From positions 1-64,000 of the forward strand of contig CAZIUL010000016.1 of the NCBI GenBank assembly GCA_964542475.1: 64,000 nt of DNA, in the 5' to 3' direction. Source of the stretch: CAZIUL01 sp964542475. Lineage in GTDB: Bacteria > Planctomycetota > B15-G4 > CAYZWU01. Under the pieces are notes generated by a model. The model saw only the letters and a list, made by a program, of their open reading frames with translations. It was not told where the DNA came from and ran no database searches. Made by a program: the position numbers and the translations under genes. Each line of letters begins with the position of its first letter. The stretch's first letter is position 1. Below, piece after piece: positions 34,898-43,576 of this stretch.

Positions 34898-36757
34898 ATG
34901 AGGTACCTGGCTTTTCTCCTTATGTTGCTTTCCTCTGTTGGTTACGGAGCTACGATCAACGTGCCGGGTGATTATGCAACGATACAGGAAGCAATAGATA
35001 ACGCCAATAACGGGGATATAGTCATTGTGTACCCAGGAACTTATTGCGAGAACATCGAATTCAAGGGAAAAGCAATAGCTGTAAACAGCAAATACGGACC
35101 TGATCTCACTGTCATAGACGGAACGCAAACGAGCAGTGTTGTGTATTTTGGTGATGGAGAAGGCCCGAATTCGGTACTGGAAGGGTTTACGATAACCAAC
35201 GGATTTAGGAGACATAACCCCCTTGCGTACATGGGCGGAGGAATCCTGTGTGACGGTTCTTCGCCGACCATAATAAACAACAAGATAGACGGAAACAACA
35301 GTTACTACGGAAGCGGTATCTGCTGCTGGGGAAGCTCGTCCAAACCGCTTATAAGGGACTGCCTGATAACAAGAAACCGGGCTCTATGTCCAGGCGTCGG
35401 TTCGGGCAGGGGCGGGGGAATATGCTGTGGTTCCTCGGATGCGTATATAACAGGCTGCACGATCAAGGAAAACATGTGCGATGATGTAGGCGGCGGAATA
35501 GGGGTTGATGGTATATGTTCACCGGTTATTGAAAACTGCATTATTGAGTCGAACACTGCAGTATCACAAGGCTCAGGCCGTGGAGGAGGGATTGGTACAA
35601 CAAATGGAGTAGCTCCGATAATTAGAAATAATATCATTCAAAATAACAAAGCATGTGTTGGGGCAGGCATGTTAATTTGGGGAGGAGAGGTATCAAATAA
35701 TATAATCGTTTATAACTCCGCAGTATCCGGTTTTCCAACAAACACGGGGAGTCATGGCGGTGGAATACAGACATTGGGTATTAGTTCAATGTATGTAATA
35801 GTGAAGGACAATTTAATTGCTTACAACGATTGCCTGACTGCTGGGGGCGGGCTTAGTTGGTATGCCGCGGACGGTGAAGTTACCGGAAATATTATTTGTT
35901 ATAATGTTGCAGCCGGGGGGACGTTTCCGGGTTCATTGAAAGAAGGCGGTGGAATATGCGTAGGCGATCATTGGTGCAAAGGCAAATTCTCAAACAATGT
36001 TATATATGAAAATTATGCGGAGGATTGTGGCGGTGGAGTCAGTATAAAGTGGTATGAAAATGTATTTATATCCTTCTCCAACACAACTATCACAAAAAAC
36101 GAATCCTATCAGGGAGCTGGAATCTACTGCCATGGTTCAGCGGATCTGACAATTACAAACTCCATAGTTTATGACAACATCGGCCCTGCGGTGGAGTACG
36201 AGCAAAAAATACCAGAGATAACCTACAGCGATGTAGAAGGCGACTGGCCCGGCATAGGCAACATCGATATGGATCCCTGTTTCGTGAACAAGGACAAAGA
36301 CGACTATCATCTGCTCTATTATTCGCCATGCAAGGATATGGGCGACAACAACGCGCCGTACCTTACCGAACAAGATTTCGAGGGGGATCCCCGCATAGCC
36401 GAAGGCACAGTGGACATAGGAGCGGACGAGTTTTACAAGCATCTTTACTACACAGGCGATGCAACACCCGATGGTGACATCGATGTAAAGTTCGTGGACA
36501 TCCCAGGCACCGCGCCTATCGGCTTATGGGTGGGGACCAGTGTGTTTGAAGACCCGATTCACGGCTCTTACGGCGACTGGTACCTCAAACCGCCTTTTCT
36601 CTTCTGGGGTCCTTTTCTCCCCATTCCATCCCCTGGGGGCGTTTTTGTCATTTCGGGCAACATTCCATTGAGTCCGGCCCCTCCTTATACAATCTACCTT
36701 CAGGCCATCATCGGCAACAAGCTGACGAACCTCTGCGAGATGAAGGTTACGGAATGA
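34898..36757 (+). CDS. Secreted parallel beta-helix protein with a distinct C-terminal domain
   Basis: A 619-residue protein with a signal peptide (about 1-18) and the same N-terminal cap (VPGDYATIQEAIDNANNGD) as the preceding gene, so the two are paralogues. Coils with GGGI, NNxI and CxI repeats run to about residue 430 and are rich in Cys (GICCWGSSS, GGICCGSSD), which is unusual for an exported protein unless disulfides or metal are involved. After the DIGADEF end motif, residues about 520-619 form a separate beta-rich domain, perhaps an anchor. Composition shifts from AT-rich to the GC-rich background at about base 36170, which suggests a mosaic origin. Confidence 0.75.
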   Translation: MRYLAFLLMLLSSVGYGATINVPGDYATIQEAIDNANNGDIVIVYPGTYCENIEFKGKAIAVNSKYGPDLTVIDGTQTSSVVYFGDGEGPNSVLEGFTITNGFRRHNPLAYMGGGILCDGSSPTIINNKIDGNNSYYGSGICCWGSSSKPLIRDCLITRNRALCPGVGSGRGGGICCGSSDAYITGCTIKENMCDDVGGGIGVDGICSPVIENCIIESNTAVSQGSGRGGGIGTTNGVAPIIRNNIIQNNKACVGAGMLIWGGEVSNNIIVYNSAVSGFPTNTGSHGGGIQTLGISSMYVIVKDNLIAYNDCLTAGGGLSWYAADGEVTGNIICYNVAAGGTFPGSLKEGGGICVGDHWCKGKFSNNVIYENYAEDCGGGVSIKWYENVFISFSNTTITKNESYQGAGIYCHGSADLTITNSIVYDNIGPAVEYEQKIPEITYSDVEGDWPGIGNIDMDPCFVNKDKDDYHLLYYSPCKDMGDNNAPYLTEQDFEGDPRIAEGTVDIGADEFYKHLYYTGDATPDGDIDVKFVDIPGTAPIGLWVGTSVFEDPIHGSYGDWYLKPPFLFWGPFLPIPSPGGVFVISGNIPLSPAPPYTIYLQAIIGNKLTNLCEMKVTE

Positions 36758-36798
36758 TTTTTTCGCCCGTTCGAAAAATCTTTCGCCCGCACCTTGTC

Positions 36799-36804
36799 TA
36801 TAAT
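36799..36804 (+). promoter_or_regulatory. Possible -10 element upstream of the regulatory-like surface protein
   Basis: A perfect TATAAT lies 26 bases before ATG 36831 in a 73-bp gap. No good -35 is seen at the right distance, so it may need an activator or be chance. Confidence 0.25.
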
Positions 36805-36830
36805 GCACGCCGGTTCCATAATATTACCCA

Positions 36831-38435
36831 ATGGCGTCACGAAAGATCTTGGTATCGTTTTTCGTTCTTGTCCTTGCAGCCCTTGGCTTTCTGCTCTTTG
36901 ATCTGATCGACGGGCAGGGGTGGGATGCGGACAAACCCGACACGCCCGAAAACCCCCTTGAGGGAACCCTGACCGAGGCGGATGACAAAGATCCTTCGGA
37001 CCCGCCGGCCCGGCCCATTGTTTCCGGGGGTGATGATCGCGGCGCACTTGTGCGGGAACGCCTTGATGCGGATACGGAGGCTGTGCTCGAAGGGCGTATC
37101 CTCAGCGCCAGGGGCATTCCGATGATCGACGCGCAGGTGCGGATTTCAAAGGTTTTGCCGCTGGAGGCTGGGGCGAGTGTGTTTTCGCTCCTACATACCG
37201 GGGAAGACGGCTGCTTTGTTGTGGTTCGGCTCGATCCAGGTTCGTCGTACAAGGTCTGGGTGAGCACATCGGGCGGGTGGATCTTTGCCGGTACCGTCGA
37301 ACTTGCCGGCCCGGGCGTCACCCGCAAGGAGTTCACCCTTCCCCTGGCTTCCATCTCCGGTTTTGTGACCCATGGGGGAAACACTCTTCACGATGCAAAA
37401 GATCTGCGGTTGATGTTGATCTCCGATGAACATGATGAAGGCGGCGAGCCCGCTGCCGGGTCAGCGGTGCCGGACGAAAAGGGATCGTTCCTGTTCACAG
37501 GGCTTCCTGCCGGTTTTTTCCGGGTTCAGGCTCGAAGCGAAAGCCTTGGGAACGCACAAACCGAATCGATCGTTCTCCATGAGAGCGAGGCCAGGGACAA
37601 TCTGGAACTCTGCATTCCAATCGGGGGCAGGCTGTGTGTTCATATCATGGGCGAAGAGCAAGGGGGGGCGGACCAGCGTCTCGAATTAAAATTGAAGTGC
37701 CACAACCCCGGGTTTTCGTACGAGATCGATCGAACGATCCCATCCGAGGTGTTGTCCGAAGCAGATGGGCACAGCATCGCGCTCGAGCCGGGCGATTTCA
37801 CAGTGTCGCTCCCGGGCAGCGGTTTTCCGAAACAGCGCGTGACGATCGTTGAGAACGGAACAACGGATGTGACCTTTCACCTTCTTGAAGAAGAGATGGT
37901 TCATACCACACTCTCGGGAAAGCTGATGAACGAGGTGCTGGAACCGGTGGACAGGGCATGCGTGATGGTGATCAGGGAGGGGCCGGAAGGAGAGCGCGCG
38001 AGGTTCAGCGCTTTCACGGATAGGGAAGGCTCGTTCGAGATAGGGGGGCTCTGGCAGGGAACATGGGTGGTCACGACTTATGAGAACGAAGGAGCGTGCT
38101 GCCTGCTGGGTGACCTGACCGTGAGCGAGAACGCCGAGGAAAAAACCGAGATGGTTTACGAGCTGATGAAAGCCGGCATAAAAGGAAAAATAATCGACGG
38201 GAAGAGCTGGAAGCCCATCGATCACAGCCGGGCCTGGACCTTGAAACTCACACGCAAGGGAGCACAGAGCACTTCTGTTTGGGGCGGAACCGGGAGCTTG
38301 TTCTGGTACGGTAATCTCGAGCCCGGCACATACAAGATCGTTGTAGACCACCCGGATCTAGGATCAGGCTTGATCGAGGGAGTCACAGTCAACCCCTCGA
38401 TAGTTACCGAGGGCCTCGAGGTGGTTGTGCGGTAG
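36831..38435 (+). CDS. Membrane-anchored protein with carboxypeptidase-regulatory-like repeats
   Basis: A 534-residue protein with one N-terminal helix (about 6-24) that could be a signal anchor. Three or four beta-sandwich units of the carboxypeptidase-regulatory/Cna-B type follow. They are marked by strings such as LEGRILSARGIPMIDAQV, SFLFTGLPAGFFRV, LSGKLMNEVLEPVDRA and SFEIGGLWQGTW. The pattern of an added residue string, a strand 'GxFxFxGLPxGxYxV' and a hydrophobic end recurs. These domains normally mediate adhesion or stabilise large surface proteins and have no enzyme activity. The gene is followed 62 bp later by a coiled-coil lipoprotein gene. Confidence 0.7.
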   Translation: MASRKILVSFFVLVLAALGFLLFDLIDGQGWDADKPDTPENPLEGTLTEADDKDPSDPPARPIVSGGDDRGALVRERLDADTEAVLEGRILSARGIPMIDAQVRISKVLPLEAGASVFSLLHTGEDGCFVVVRLDPGSSYKVWVSTSGGWIFAGTVELAGPGVTRKEFTLPLASISGFVTHGGNTLHDAKDLRLMLISDEHDEGGEPAAGSAVPDEKGSFLFTGLPAGFFRVQARSESLGNAQTESIVLHESEARDNLELCIPIGGRLCVHIMGEEQGGADQRLELKLKCHNPGFSYEIDRTIPSEVLSEADGHSIALEPGDFTVSLPGSGFPKQRVTIVENGTTDVTFHLLEEEMVHTTLSGKLMNEVLEPVDRACVMVIREGPEGERARFSAFTDREGSFEIGGLWQGTWVVTTYENEGACCLLGDLTVSENAEEKTEMVYELMKAGIKGKIIDGKSWKPIDHSRAWTLKLTRKGAQSTSVWGGTGSLFWYGNLEPGTYKIVVDHPDLGSGLIEGVTVNPSIVTEGLEVVVR

Positions 38436-38497
38436 GGGCGAAAAACCTTTCGACCGTCTAGGCTTTTGTAATCACGCATATTCAAGGAGAATCTCGA

Positions 38498-39295
38498 ATG
38501 AACGCAAGCCATGTGAAACGTCTTTTCGTTTTGTCAACAATGCTGGCAGCAGGTGTGTTGCTGAACGGGTGCATTAGTGTGTGGACCAGCAAGGAAGATC
38601 AATCGAAACAAAGCGGGAAGTGCACGGCTTTACAGGAGAAGAATCCGAAGAAAGCACCCCCTTCAGAGGAAGACAAGGAGAAAAAGGAGGAGGATGTCGC
38701 GGTAAAGCGCGGAGAGTTGATACACAAGCTCGAAATCGCTGAGGCGAGTCTGGATCAGATGGAGATGGAGCACGAGTCACGGGAAAGGGATGTAAAGGAA
38801 ACGGCCGAGAACGCTGAGAAGGAGTTGGAACTTGCCGCGGAAAAGCTCGCCCGGTTCAAGGAGTTCGATGCACCGAACCGGATTGCCAGGGCTGAGCTCA
38901 CTCTGAAGAACATGAGGGATGCCGCAGAGGAGGCGAAGGAGGAACTGAAACAGCTCGAGCTCATGTACGAGGAACAGGACCTGGAGGATAAAACGAGGGA
39001 GTTCGTGATCAACCGTGGAAAGCGAAACCTGGAGAGGCGCAAGCAGTCTCTGGCCATTGAGGAGAGGGGGCTCGTTTCACTGAAAGAGCACGAGATTCCG
39101 AGCGAGCTTGCCTCGATAGAACTGGACACGGCAAAGAAAGAGTACGCCCTCGGAAAAGCGAGGCTCGGCATCAAGATAGAAGGCCTCAAGATGAAGGTCG
39201 AGATGATGAAAATCAGGGGGGAGATCGAGAAGGTCAAGGAAGAGCTCGCCGGACTCGATGATAAGGAGCCCTCGAAATGCACCGGAACCAGATGA
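38498..39295 (+). CDS. Coiled-coil lipoprotein
   Basis: A 265-residue lipoprotein with signal and lipobox LLNGC (Cys25), preceded by AAGGAG. After a short Ser/Lys/Pro-rich linker, residues about 65-255 are almost entirely charged heptads rich in Glu, Lys and Leu, predicted to form a long coiled coil. No catalytic domain is present. It could act as a periplasmic spacer, tether or scaffold. Its stop overlaps the beginning of the next gene by 19 bases, so the two are probably made together. Confidence 0.75.
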   Translation: MNASHVKRLFVLSTMLAAGVLLNGCISVWTSKEDQSKQSGKCTALQEKNPKKAPPSEEDKEKKEEDVAVKRGELIHKLEIAEASLDQMEMEHESRERDVKETAENAEKELELAAEKLARFKEFDAPNRIARAELTLKNMRDAAEEAKEELKQLELMYEEQDLEDKTREFVINRGKRNLERRKQSLAIEERGLVSLKEHEIPSELASIELDTAKKEYALGKARLGIKIEGLKMKVEMMKIRGEIEKVKEELAGLDDKEPSKCTGTR

Positions 39296-40476
39296 GAGCC
39301 GCGTTTTTTGTTGCGGCCGTCGCCGCGGTTTCAGTTTTTCTTGCGCTCCCTTGCGAAGCTGATGACCGGGTCGCGGATGGTTCGAGAGGGCCGAGCGAGG
39401 TCGACACCTCGGACGAGGCTGTTGTGGCTGCGATCGACAAGGGGATCGGGTTCCTGCTGAGCTCCCAGAACAAAGACGGCTCATGGGGCGGCACAAGGAA
39501 CCAGACCTTTATAAGTGCGTTTGCTGATCCCGGCACTTATCACTGCTGGAGCGTGGGAACCACCGGCCTTGCAGCGCTCGCCCTGCTCGAGCTTGGAGAC
39601 ACCGACGAAGCTGCGGCTGCGGCGGAGAGGGGGCTCGACTTCCTCGTTGCAAACGCGGATCTCAAGCGGCCGGCGGAATGGGATGTGGACAATGTCTGGG
39701 GCCTCATCTACGGGCTCAGCGCCTTGTCGCGTGCGTGCGTGCTACCCCGCTACGACAAGAATGCGCACAGGGCAAAAGAGCTTGCGGCCGCGGCAGCGAC
39801 CATGCTTGACCGGTTGGCGCACTACGTGTCCCCGCGCGGCGGGTGGGGCTACTACGCGAATCCCGGCTCTGTGTGGCGGCCAGAGTGGGCCACATCGTTC
39901 ACCACGGCTGCCGGCGTGATCGCGCTTTTAGACGCGAAGGAGGCCGGGCTTGCGGTGCCCGGCAAGGTGCTCGATGCTGCTGTACGAACGGTTGAAAGGT
40001 GCCGCCTTCCGAACGGGGCGTACTCCTACAGCGCGAACGCTTTTCCCCGCCACTTGCGCATGGAATCGATCAACCAGGTCAAGGGCTCGCTAGGCCGCAT
40101 ACAGGTGTGCAACCACGCGCTTTTTCGCGCGGGCAGCCCCCTTCCGGATAACGCGATGGAGCAGGGCATCGAGCAGTTCTTCAGGCACCACATGTTTCTT
40201 GATCTCGCGCGAAACAAGCCGATCCCGCACGAGGGCTACTACGCGGTGGCAGCATACTTCTACATGTTCGGCCACTACTACGCCTCCCACGTGATCGAGA
40301 GCCTGACGGAATCCGAAAGCGTAAAAGAGTGGAAAACGAAGCTCAGGTACGCGCTGCTCAAATGCACGCAAGAGGATGGCTCGCAGTGGGACTTCTGGGT
40401 CGCCTCCTCGACCAAGCCTTACGGCACAGCCTTTGCAATAATGGCGCTTGGGCGTACATTGGACAAAGGTGAGTAA
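39277..40476 (+). CDS. Exported alpha/alpha-toroid protein (squalene-cyclase/prenyltransferase-like repeat)
   Basis: A 399-residue protein with a signal peptide (about 8-28). The ATG at 39277 is preferred because AAGGAG stands nine bases before it; ATG 39292 would instead give an ATGA overlap with the lipoprotein stop. The body carries repeats of the prenyltransferase/squalene-cyclase toroid type, as in FLLSSQNKDGSWGG, VGTTGLAALALLELG and SPRGGWGYYANPG. The DxDD catalytic motif of real cyclases is not seen. Planctomycetota and relatives have many such exported proteins of unknown role. It overlaps the coiled-coil lipoprotein gene and ends at a strong terminator. Confidence 0.7.
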   Translation: MHRNQMRAAFFVAAVAAVSVFLALPCEADDRVADGSRGPSEVDTSDEAVVAAIDKGIGFLLSSQNKDGSWGGTRNQTFISAFADPGTYHCWSVGTTGLAALALLELGDTDEAAAAAERGLDFLVANADLKRPAEWDVDNVWGLIYGLSALSRACVLPRYDKNAHRAKELAAAAATMLDRLAHYVSPRGGWGYYANPGSVWRPEWATSFTTAAGVIALLDAKEAGLAVPGKVLDAAVRTVERCRLPNGAYSYSANAFPRHLRMESINQVKGSLGRIQVCNHALFRAGSPLPDNAMEQGIEQFFRHHMFLDLARNKPIPHEGYYAVAAYFYMFGHYYASHVIESLTESESVKEWKTKLRYALLKCTQEDGSQWDFWVASSTKPYGTAFAIMALGRTLDKGE

Positions 40477-40484
40477 AGATGTGG

Positions 40485-40523
40485 AAAAGGGGTCAGGAAA
40501 AAAATGTTCCTGACCCCCTTTTT
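40485..40523. terminator. Bidirectional intrinsic terminator between convergent genes
   Basis: GGGGTCAGGAA (40489-40499) pairs with TTCCTGACCCC (40507-40517), and the flanking A4 and T5 extend the stem. T-runs follow on both strands, which suits the convergent toroid and vWA genes. Confidence 0.8.
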
Positions 40524-40541
40524 CGACTCCTTGAGGTTGTG

Positions 40542-42836
40542 TCAGTTTTTCAGGAGCAGCTCGATAGCATCCGCTTCCTGTTTCAGGGTGTCGTCCCCGA
40601 TGTTTTCCATTTCATTCTCGAAATAGGTCACGAACCGGGCGAACAGCTTTCTGTATTCGCCGTTCACCACGAGCTGCCTGCTCGCGCGCTCCCACCTTCC
40701 GAGCCTGGGCGACACCCTCCCGGGAACGGTGATCCCCCATTCAGGCGTGATGAGAAGGTCCTTTTCGCCGCACCACGCCAGCGTGTCAGGCGAGATCTCG
40801 CTCATGCGCTCGTCAATGAGCCAATCCTTGAGCATGTTCGCGTACCTTGCGAGAAGCACGGCCTTGCGGATGCCGGTGGAGTCGAAGTGCTCGGCCTCGT
40901 AGTCAGCGAAGCGTATGGTGCGCGAGGAGATCTGTTCCCTGCCATAACGGTCCTCGAGCCTGACACGAAGGTTGATCTCGTCATCAACAGGCGCTGCCTT
41001 GCGCGATAGCTTCAGAAGAACCACTCCGCCCTTGGTTTTTCCCTCGCGCCTGGGGCTCGGAAAGAGGGTGTTCACTTTCATGAGCGTACCATTTGCCTCA
41101 TCGGCCAGGGGGCTGCCGTAAACCTTGTCGATCCTGTACCCCCCGGATTCCAGGTTAAGTTGCAGCCCGAAAACGAGCGGGGTGACCATGAAATCGAACT
41201 CTTCATCCATACGTTTCTCGAACTCTTCACCGGAATGGACGCTCAGGTAGTTGGCGCCGCGGGTCTTGGTGATGGCTTCCACGAGCTCGGAGTTGAAATC
41301 CACACCCACTCCCACGACAGAGGTGTAGATCCTGTCTCCGGAGTTTCTCATCAGCCTGCCCAGAAGCCCCTTTTCGCTCAGCTCGCCCTGGTTGGGCATG
41401 GCGTCCGTGATGAAGATGATGCGGTTCTCGTACTCGCCCGAATCCGTTCCCTCGGCTATGCCCTGGTAGAGGTCGGTGCCGAGCCGCATGCCGTCGGACA
41501 TGTTGGTGCTGCCGTCCGCGCGAAGCGAGCGGATGTGGCTTCTTATCGCTTCCATGTCGGTCTCGCCCACGAGGCTGAGAGGCTTGGCAATATGTGCAAT
41601 GTCGCGGAAGATCACCACGCCGAAACGGTCCCCGGGATTCAGGTGATCGAGCATGGCAAGCAGGCTTTGCTTGGCAACCTCGATCTTTATCCTGGAATCC
41701 GGTTCATCGTTTTTACGGTTTCCGCTGCTGTCGTAGCTGTACTTGTCGAACCGCTCCTTCATCGATCCGCTCACATCGAGCACAACGACCAGGTTGAGCT
41801 TTTTGCGCTCGATCGAGGTTAGCCCGCTGTTGAGGCCCACGGTCAGGTAGTACTCCTTTCGCCCGGAAAAGGGATCCCTGGTCACGGCCGCGCAGTAGCT
41901 CGGATAGAAAAGGTCGTCGCAGCGGTACGTATCGCCCGTATCGAAGTAGTAGTCGTAGAAAAGCCCCTCGTATGTGATGTCGGTCGGCGCGGGCAGGAAG
42001 CCGTTTTCAATGTTCTCGCGGAAGTTCTGGATATCCTTTGCGCCGCCCACGCTGAACCCGAACTCTTTGCGCCCTCTCCCGGCCAGGGGACCGCGGCGCT
42101 TGAGCTGTTTTAGCTCAACACCGTTGACCGCTTTGTTCCGGATCTCGTTCATGGCAGTGGTTCCACCCAGCCCGGTAGAGGCGTTGCCAGGGTTCGAAGG
42201 AGGTGCTGAGTTACTGTATCCCAGCGACCTTAACTCGTATCTCAGCGACCTCGACTCCAAGCTGTCGACCATTTTGACATGCACGTTTTCTCGGATCTGG
42301 GGCACATTCGACGCCCTCACCTGTGGTTGGCTGATGGAATCAGTGATGATTTTATTCCTGTTCCCCAGCGCCCAGTCATCCGTTTTTTTAATCATGTTCC
42401 CGTTGCCTGCTGTCTCGATGCTCCTTGCTAATGTGTGCTCTTCGAAGGGGGGATTCGAGACCGGGAAGTTCTCCGGGCTGCCTTTGAAGGTCGGTTGCAT
42501 CTCGTTGAACAGAAGTATGGCTGAAACAAGAACCACTGCTGCAGCGGCAAAGGCAGTGATATAGCCCAGATTCTGCATCCGCGACCGCCTGCCCAATTCG
42601 CGAAGCTCGACCCCCTGCTCCCTGAATATCCGGTCCATTACCGGTTGGTCAAGGCCTGCCCTGGAGAGGTTCCGCCCGTCCTCAAGGAGCCGCTCGTGGA
42701 GCTTCTTGTGCTCTTCCCACTCGGTTTTGCACTCCCTGCACCGTTCCAGGTGTGCGGCCAGCTCATTCGCTTCCTTTTCCTTTAGAAGCCCTTCCGCGTA
42801 GAGAACCAGTTTTTCTCGACAATTTTCGCACTTCAT
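40542..42836 (-). CDS. Zinc-finger anti-sigma factor fused to a YfbK-like vWA domain
   Basis: A 764-residue membrane protein. The N-terminus is a ZAS-type anti-sigma domain with H29, C33 and C36 (HxxxCxxC) plus C3 and C6. One transmembrane helix (about 90-110) divides it from a large outer part. That part has a low-complexity linker, a YfbK-type N-terminal region (about 258-300, GFSVGGAKDI) and a vWA domain with the MIDAS motif DVSGSM (354-359). The start overlaps the sigma gene by ATGA. By family knowledge the ZAS part binds the sigma factor; the vWA part probably binds a ligand or partner outside and may control release. The fusion of these two modules is notable. Confidence 0.8.
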   Translation of the reverse strand: MKCENCREKLVLYAEGLLKEKEANELAAHLERCRECKTEWEEHKKLHERLLEDGRNLSRAGLDQPVMDRIFREQGVELRELGRRSRMQNLGYITAFAAAAVVLVSAILLFNEMQPTFKGSPENFPVSNPPFEEHTLARSIETAGNGNMIKKTDDWALGNRNKIITDSISQPQVRASNVPQIRENVHVKMVDSLESRSLRYELRSLGYSNSAPPSNPGNASTGLGGTTAMNEIRNKAVNGVELKQLKRRGPLAGRGRKEFGFSVGGAKDIQNFRENIENGFLPAPTDITYEGLFYDYYFDTGDTYRCDDLFYPSYCAAVTRDPFSGRKEYYLTVGLNSGLTSIERKKLNLVVVLDVSGSMKERFDKYSYDSSGNRKNDEPDSRIKIEVAKQSLLAMLDHLNPGDRFGVVIFRDIAHIAKPLSLVGETDMEAIRSHIRSLRADGSTNMSDGMRLGTDLYQGIAEGTDSGEYENRIIFITDAMPNQGELSEKGLLGRLMRNSGDRIYTSVVGVGVDFNSELVEAITKTRGANYLSVHSGEEFEKRMDEEFDFMVTPLVFGLQLNLESGGYRIDKVYGSPLADEANGTLMKVNTLFPSPRREGKTKGGVVLLKLSRKAAPVDDEINLRVRLEDRYGREQISSRTIRFADYEAEHFDSTGIRKAVLLARYANMLKDWLIDERMSEISPDTLAWCGEKDLLITPEWGITVPGRVSPRLGRWERASRQLVVNGEYRKLFARFVTYFENEMENIGDDTLKQEADAIELLLKN

Positions 42837-43393
42837 GATTGCACCTCGGATTTATCGCGCTCGTGATCGATGTCTTGAAGCGATTCACGGAGCTTGGTGT
42901 AGGCCCTGGAGAGCCTTTTTGTTATTGTACCTGTTGCCACATTCAGTTTTTTTGCCACCTCGGAGCAGGACCATCCGCCGTAGTACCTCAGAAGAACCGT
43001 CTCCCTGCAGGGATCAGGCAGGCGTGCCACGGCGCGCTCGAGGCAGGCATCGCTCTTATGCCCGGCAGACACCGCGGCTTCCAGCTCGAGCCGGGCGGAG
43101 TCTATGCCGCGGGCGTTCTTTTGTTGTTTCTCCACCCTTGCCTGTTCCTTTGCCACGCGCTTGGCAATGCCGAGAAGCCATGAGAAGTACAGCTCCGGTT
43201 TATCGAGCTTTTTGAGTGAAAAATAAGCCCGGACAAAGCTCTCCTGTGCCGCCTCCTCCGCCTGTTCCCGGTCTCCCAGTCTTCCCGTAAGGTATGTCAG
43301 AAGTCCGGCCTGGTAGCGGCTGACGAGCCGGCGATACTCGTCAGGATGCCCGTTCAGGCACTGTTCGATGCATTCCCGGTCGCTTGAGCTCAT
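42833..43393 (-). CDS. ECF-type RNA polymerase sigma factor
   Basis: A 186-residue group-4 sigma factor. Region 2 spans about residues 14-80 (YRRLVSRYQAGLLTYL, EAAQESFVRAYFSL and the core-binding helix). Region 4 spans about 118-170 with the helix-turn-helix LPDPCRETVLLRYYGG / CSEVAKKLNVATGTITKRLSRAY. A linker (about 85-118) separates them. It is encoded directly upstream of and overlapping its presumed membrane anti-sigma factor, the usual order for ECF pairs. GAGGGA precedes the ATG. A GGTTCGAACC palindrome is 44-53 bp upstream. Confidence 0.88.
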   Translation of the reverse strand: MSSSDRECIEQCLNGHPDEYRRLVSRYQAGLLTYLTGRLGDREQAEEAAQESFVRAYFSLKKLDKPELYFSWLLGIAKRVAKEQARVEKQQKNARGIDSARLELEAAVSAGHKSDACLERAVARLPDPCRETVLLRYYGGWSCSEVAKKLNVATGTITKRLSRAYTKLRESLQDIDHERDKSEVQS

Positions 43394-43436
43394 GATCGGT
43401 CCCTCTTGTCTCGTTTATCTGCGCTGACTCGATTCA

Positions 43437-43446
43437 GGTTCGAACC
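43437..43446. promoter_or_regulatory. GGTTCGAACC palindrome upstream of the sigma gene
   Basis: A perfect 10-bp palindrome lies 44-53 bp from the sigma ATG in the 183-bp gap between the divergent sigma and prolyl oligopeptidase genes. Its GAACC half resembles ECF -35 elements, so autoregulation is possible; it is not a tRNA T-arm, because no cloverleaf can be drawn around it. Confidence 0.3.
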
Positions 43447-43576
43447 CTCATCTCTTTAGTGTGATACGCGGCCCGTTTTGCGGCCGGAAAATCAAAAAAT
43501 GTTGTAATTCCAGGTTCGCGTTGAATAAATTCCAACGAGTTGATCAGCACCGTTTCCGAAATAAAGGAGCATATCA

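Noticed and set aside
43437..43446. GGTTCGAACC resembling a tRNA T-arm
   Set aside because: No acceptor, D or anticodon stem can be drawn on either strand; only the palindrome remains.
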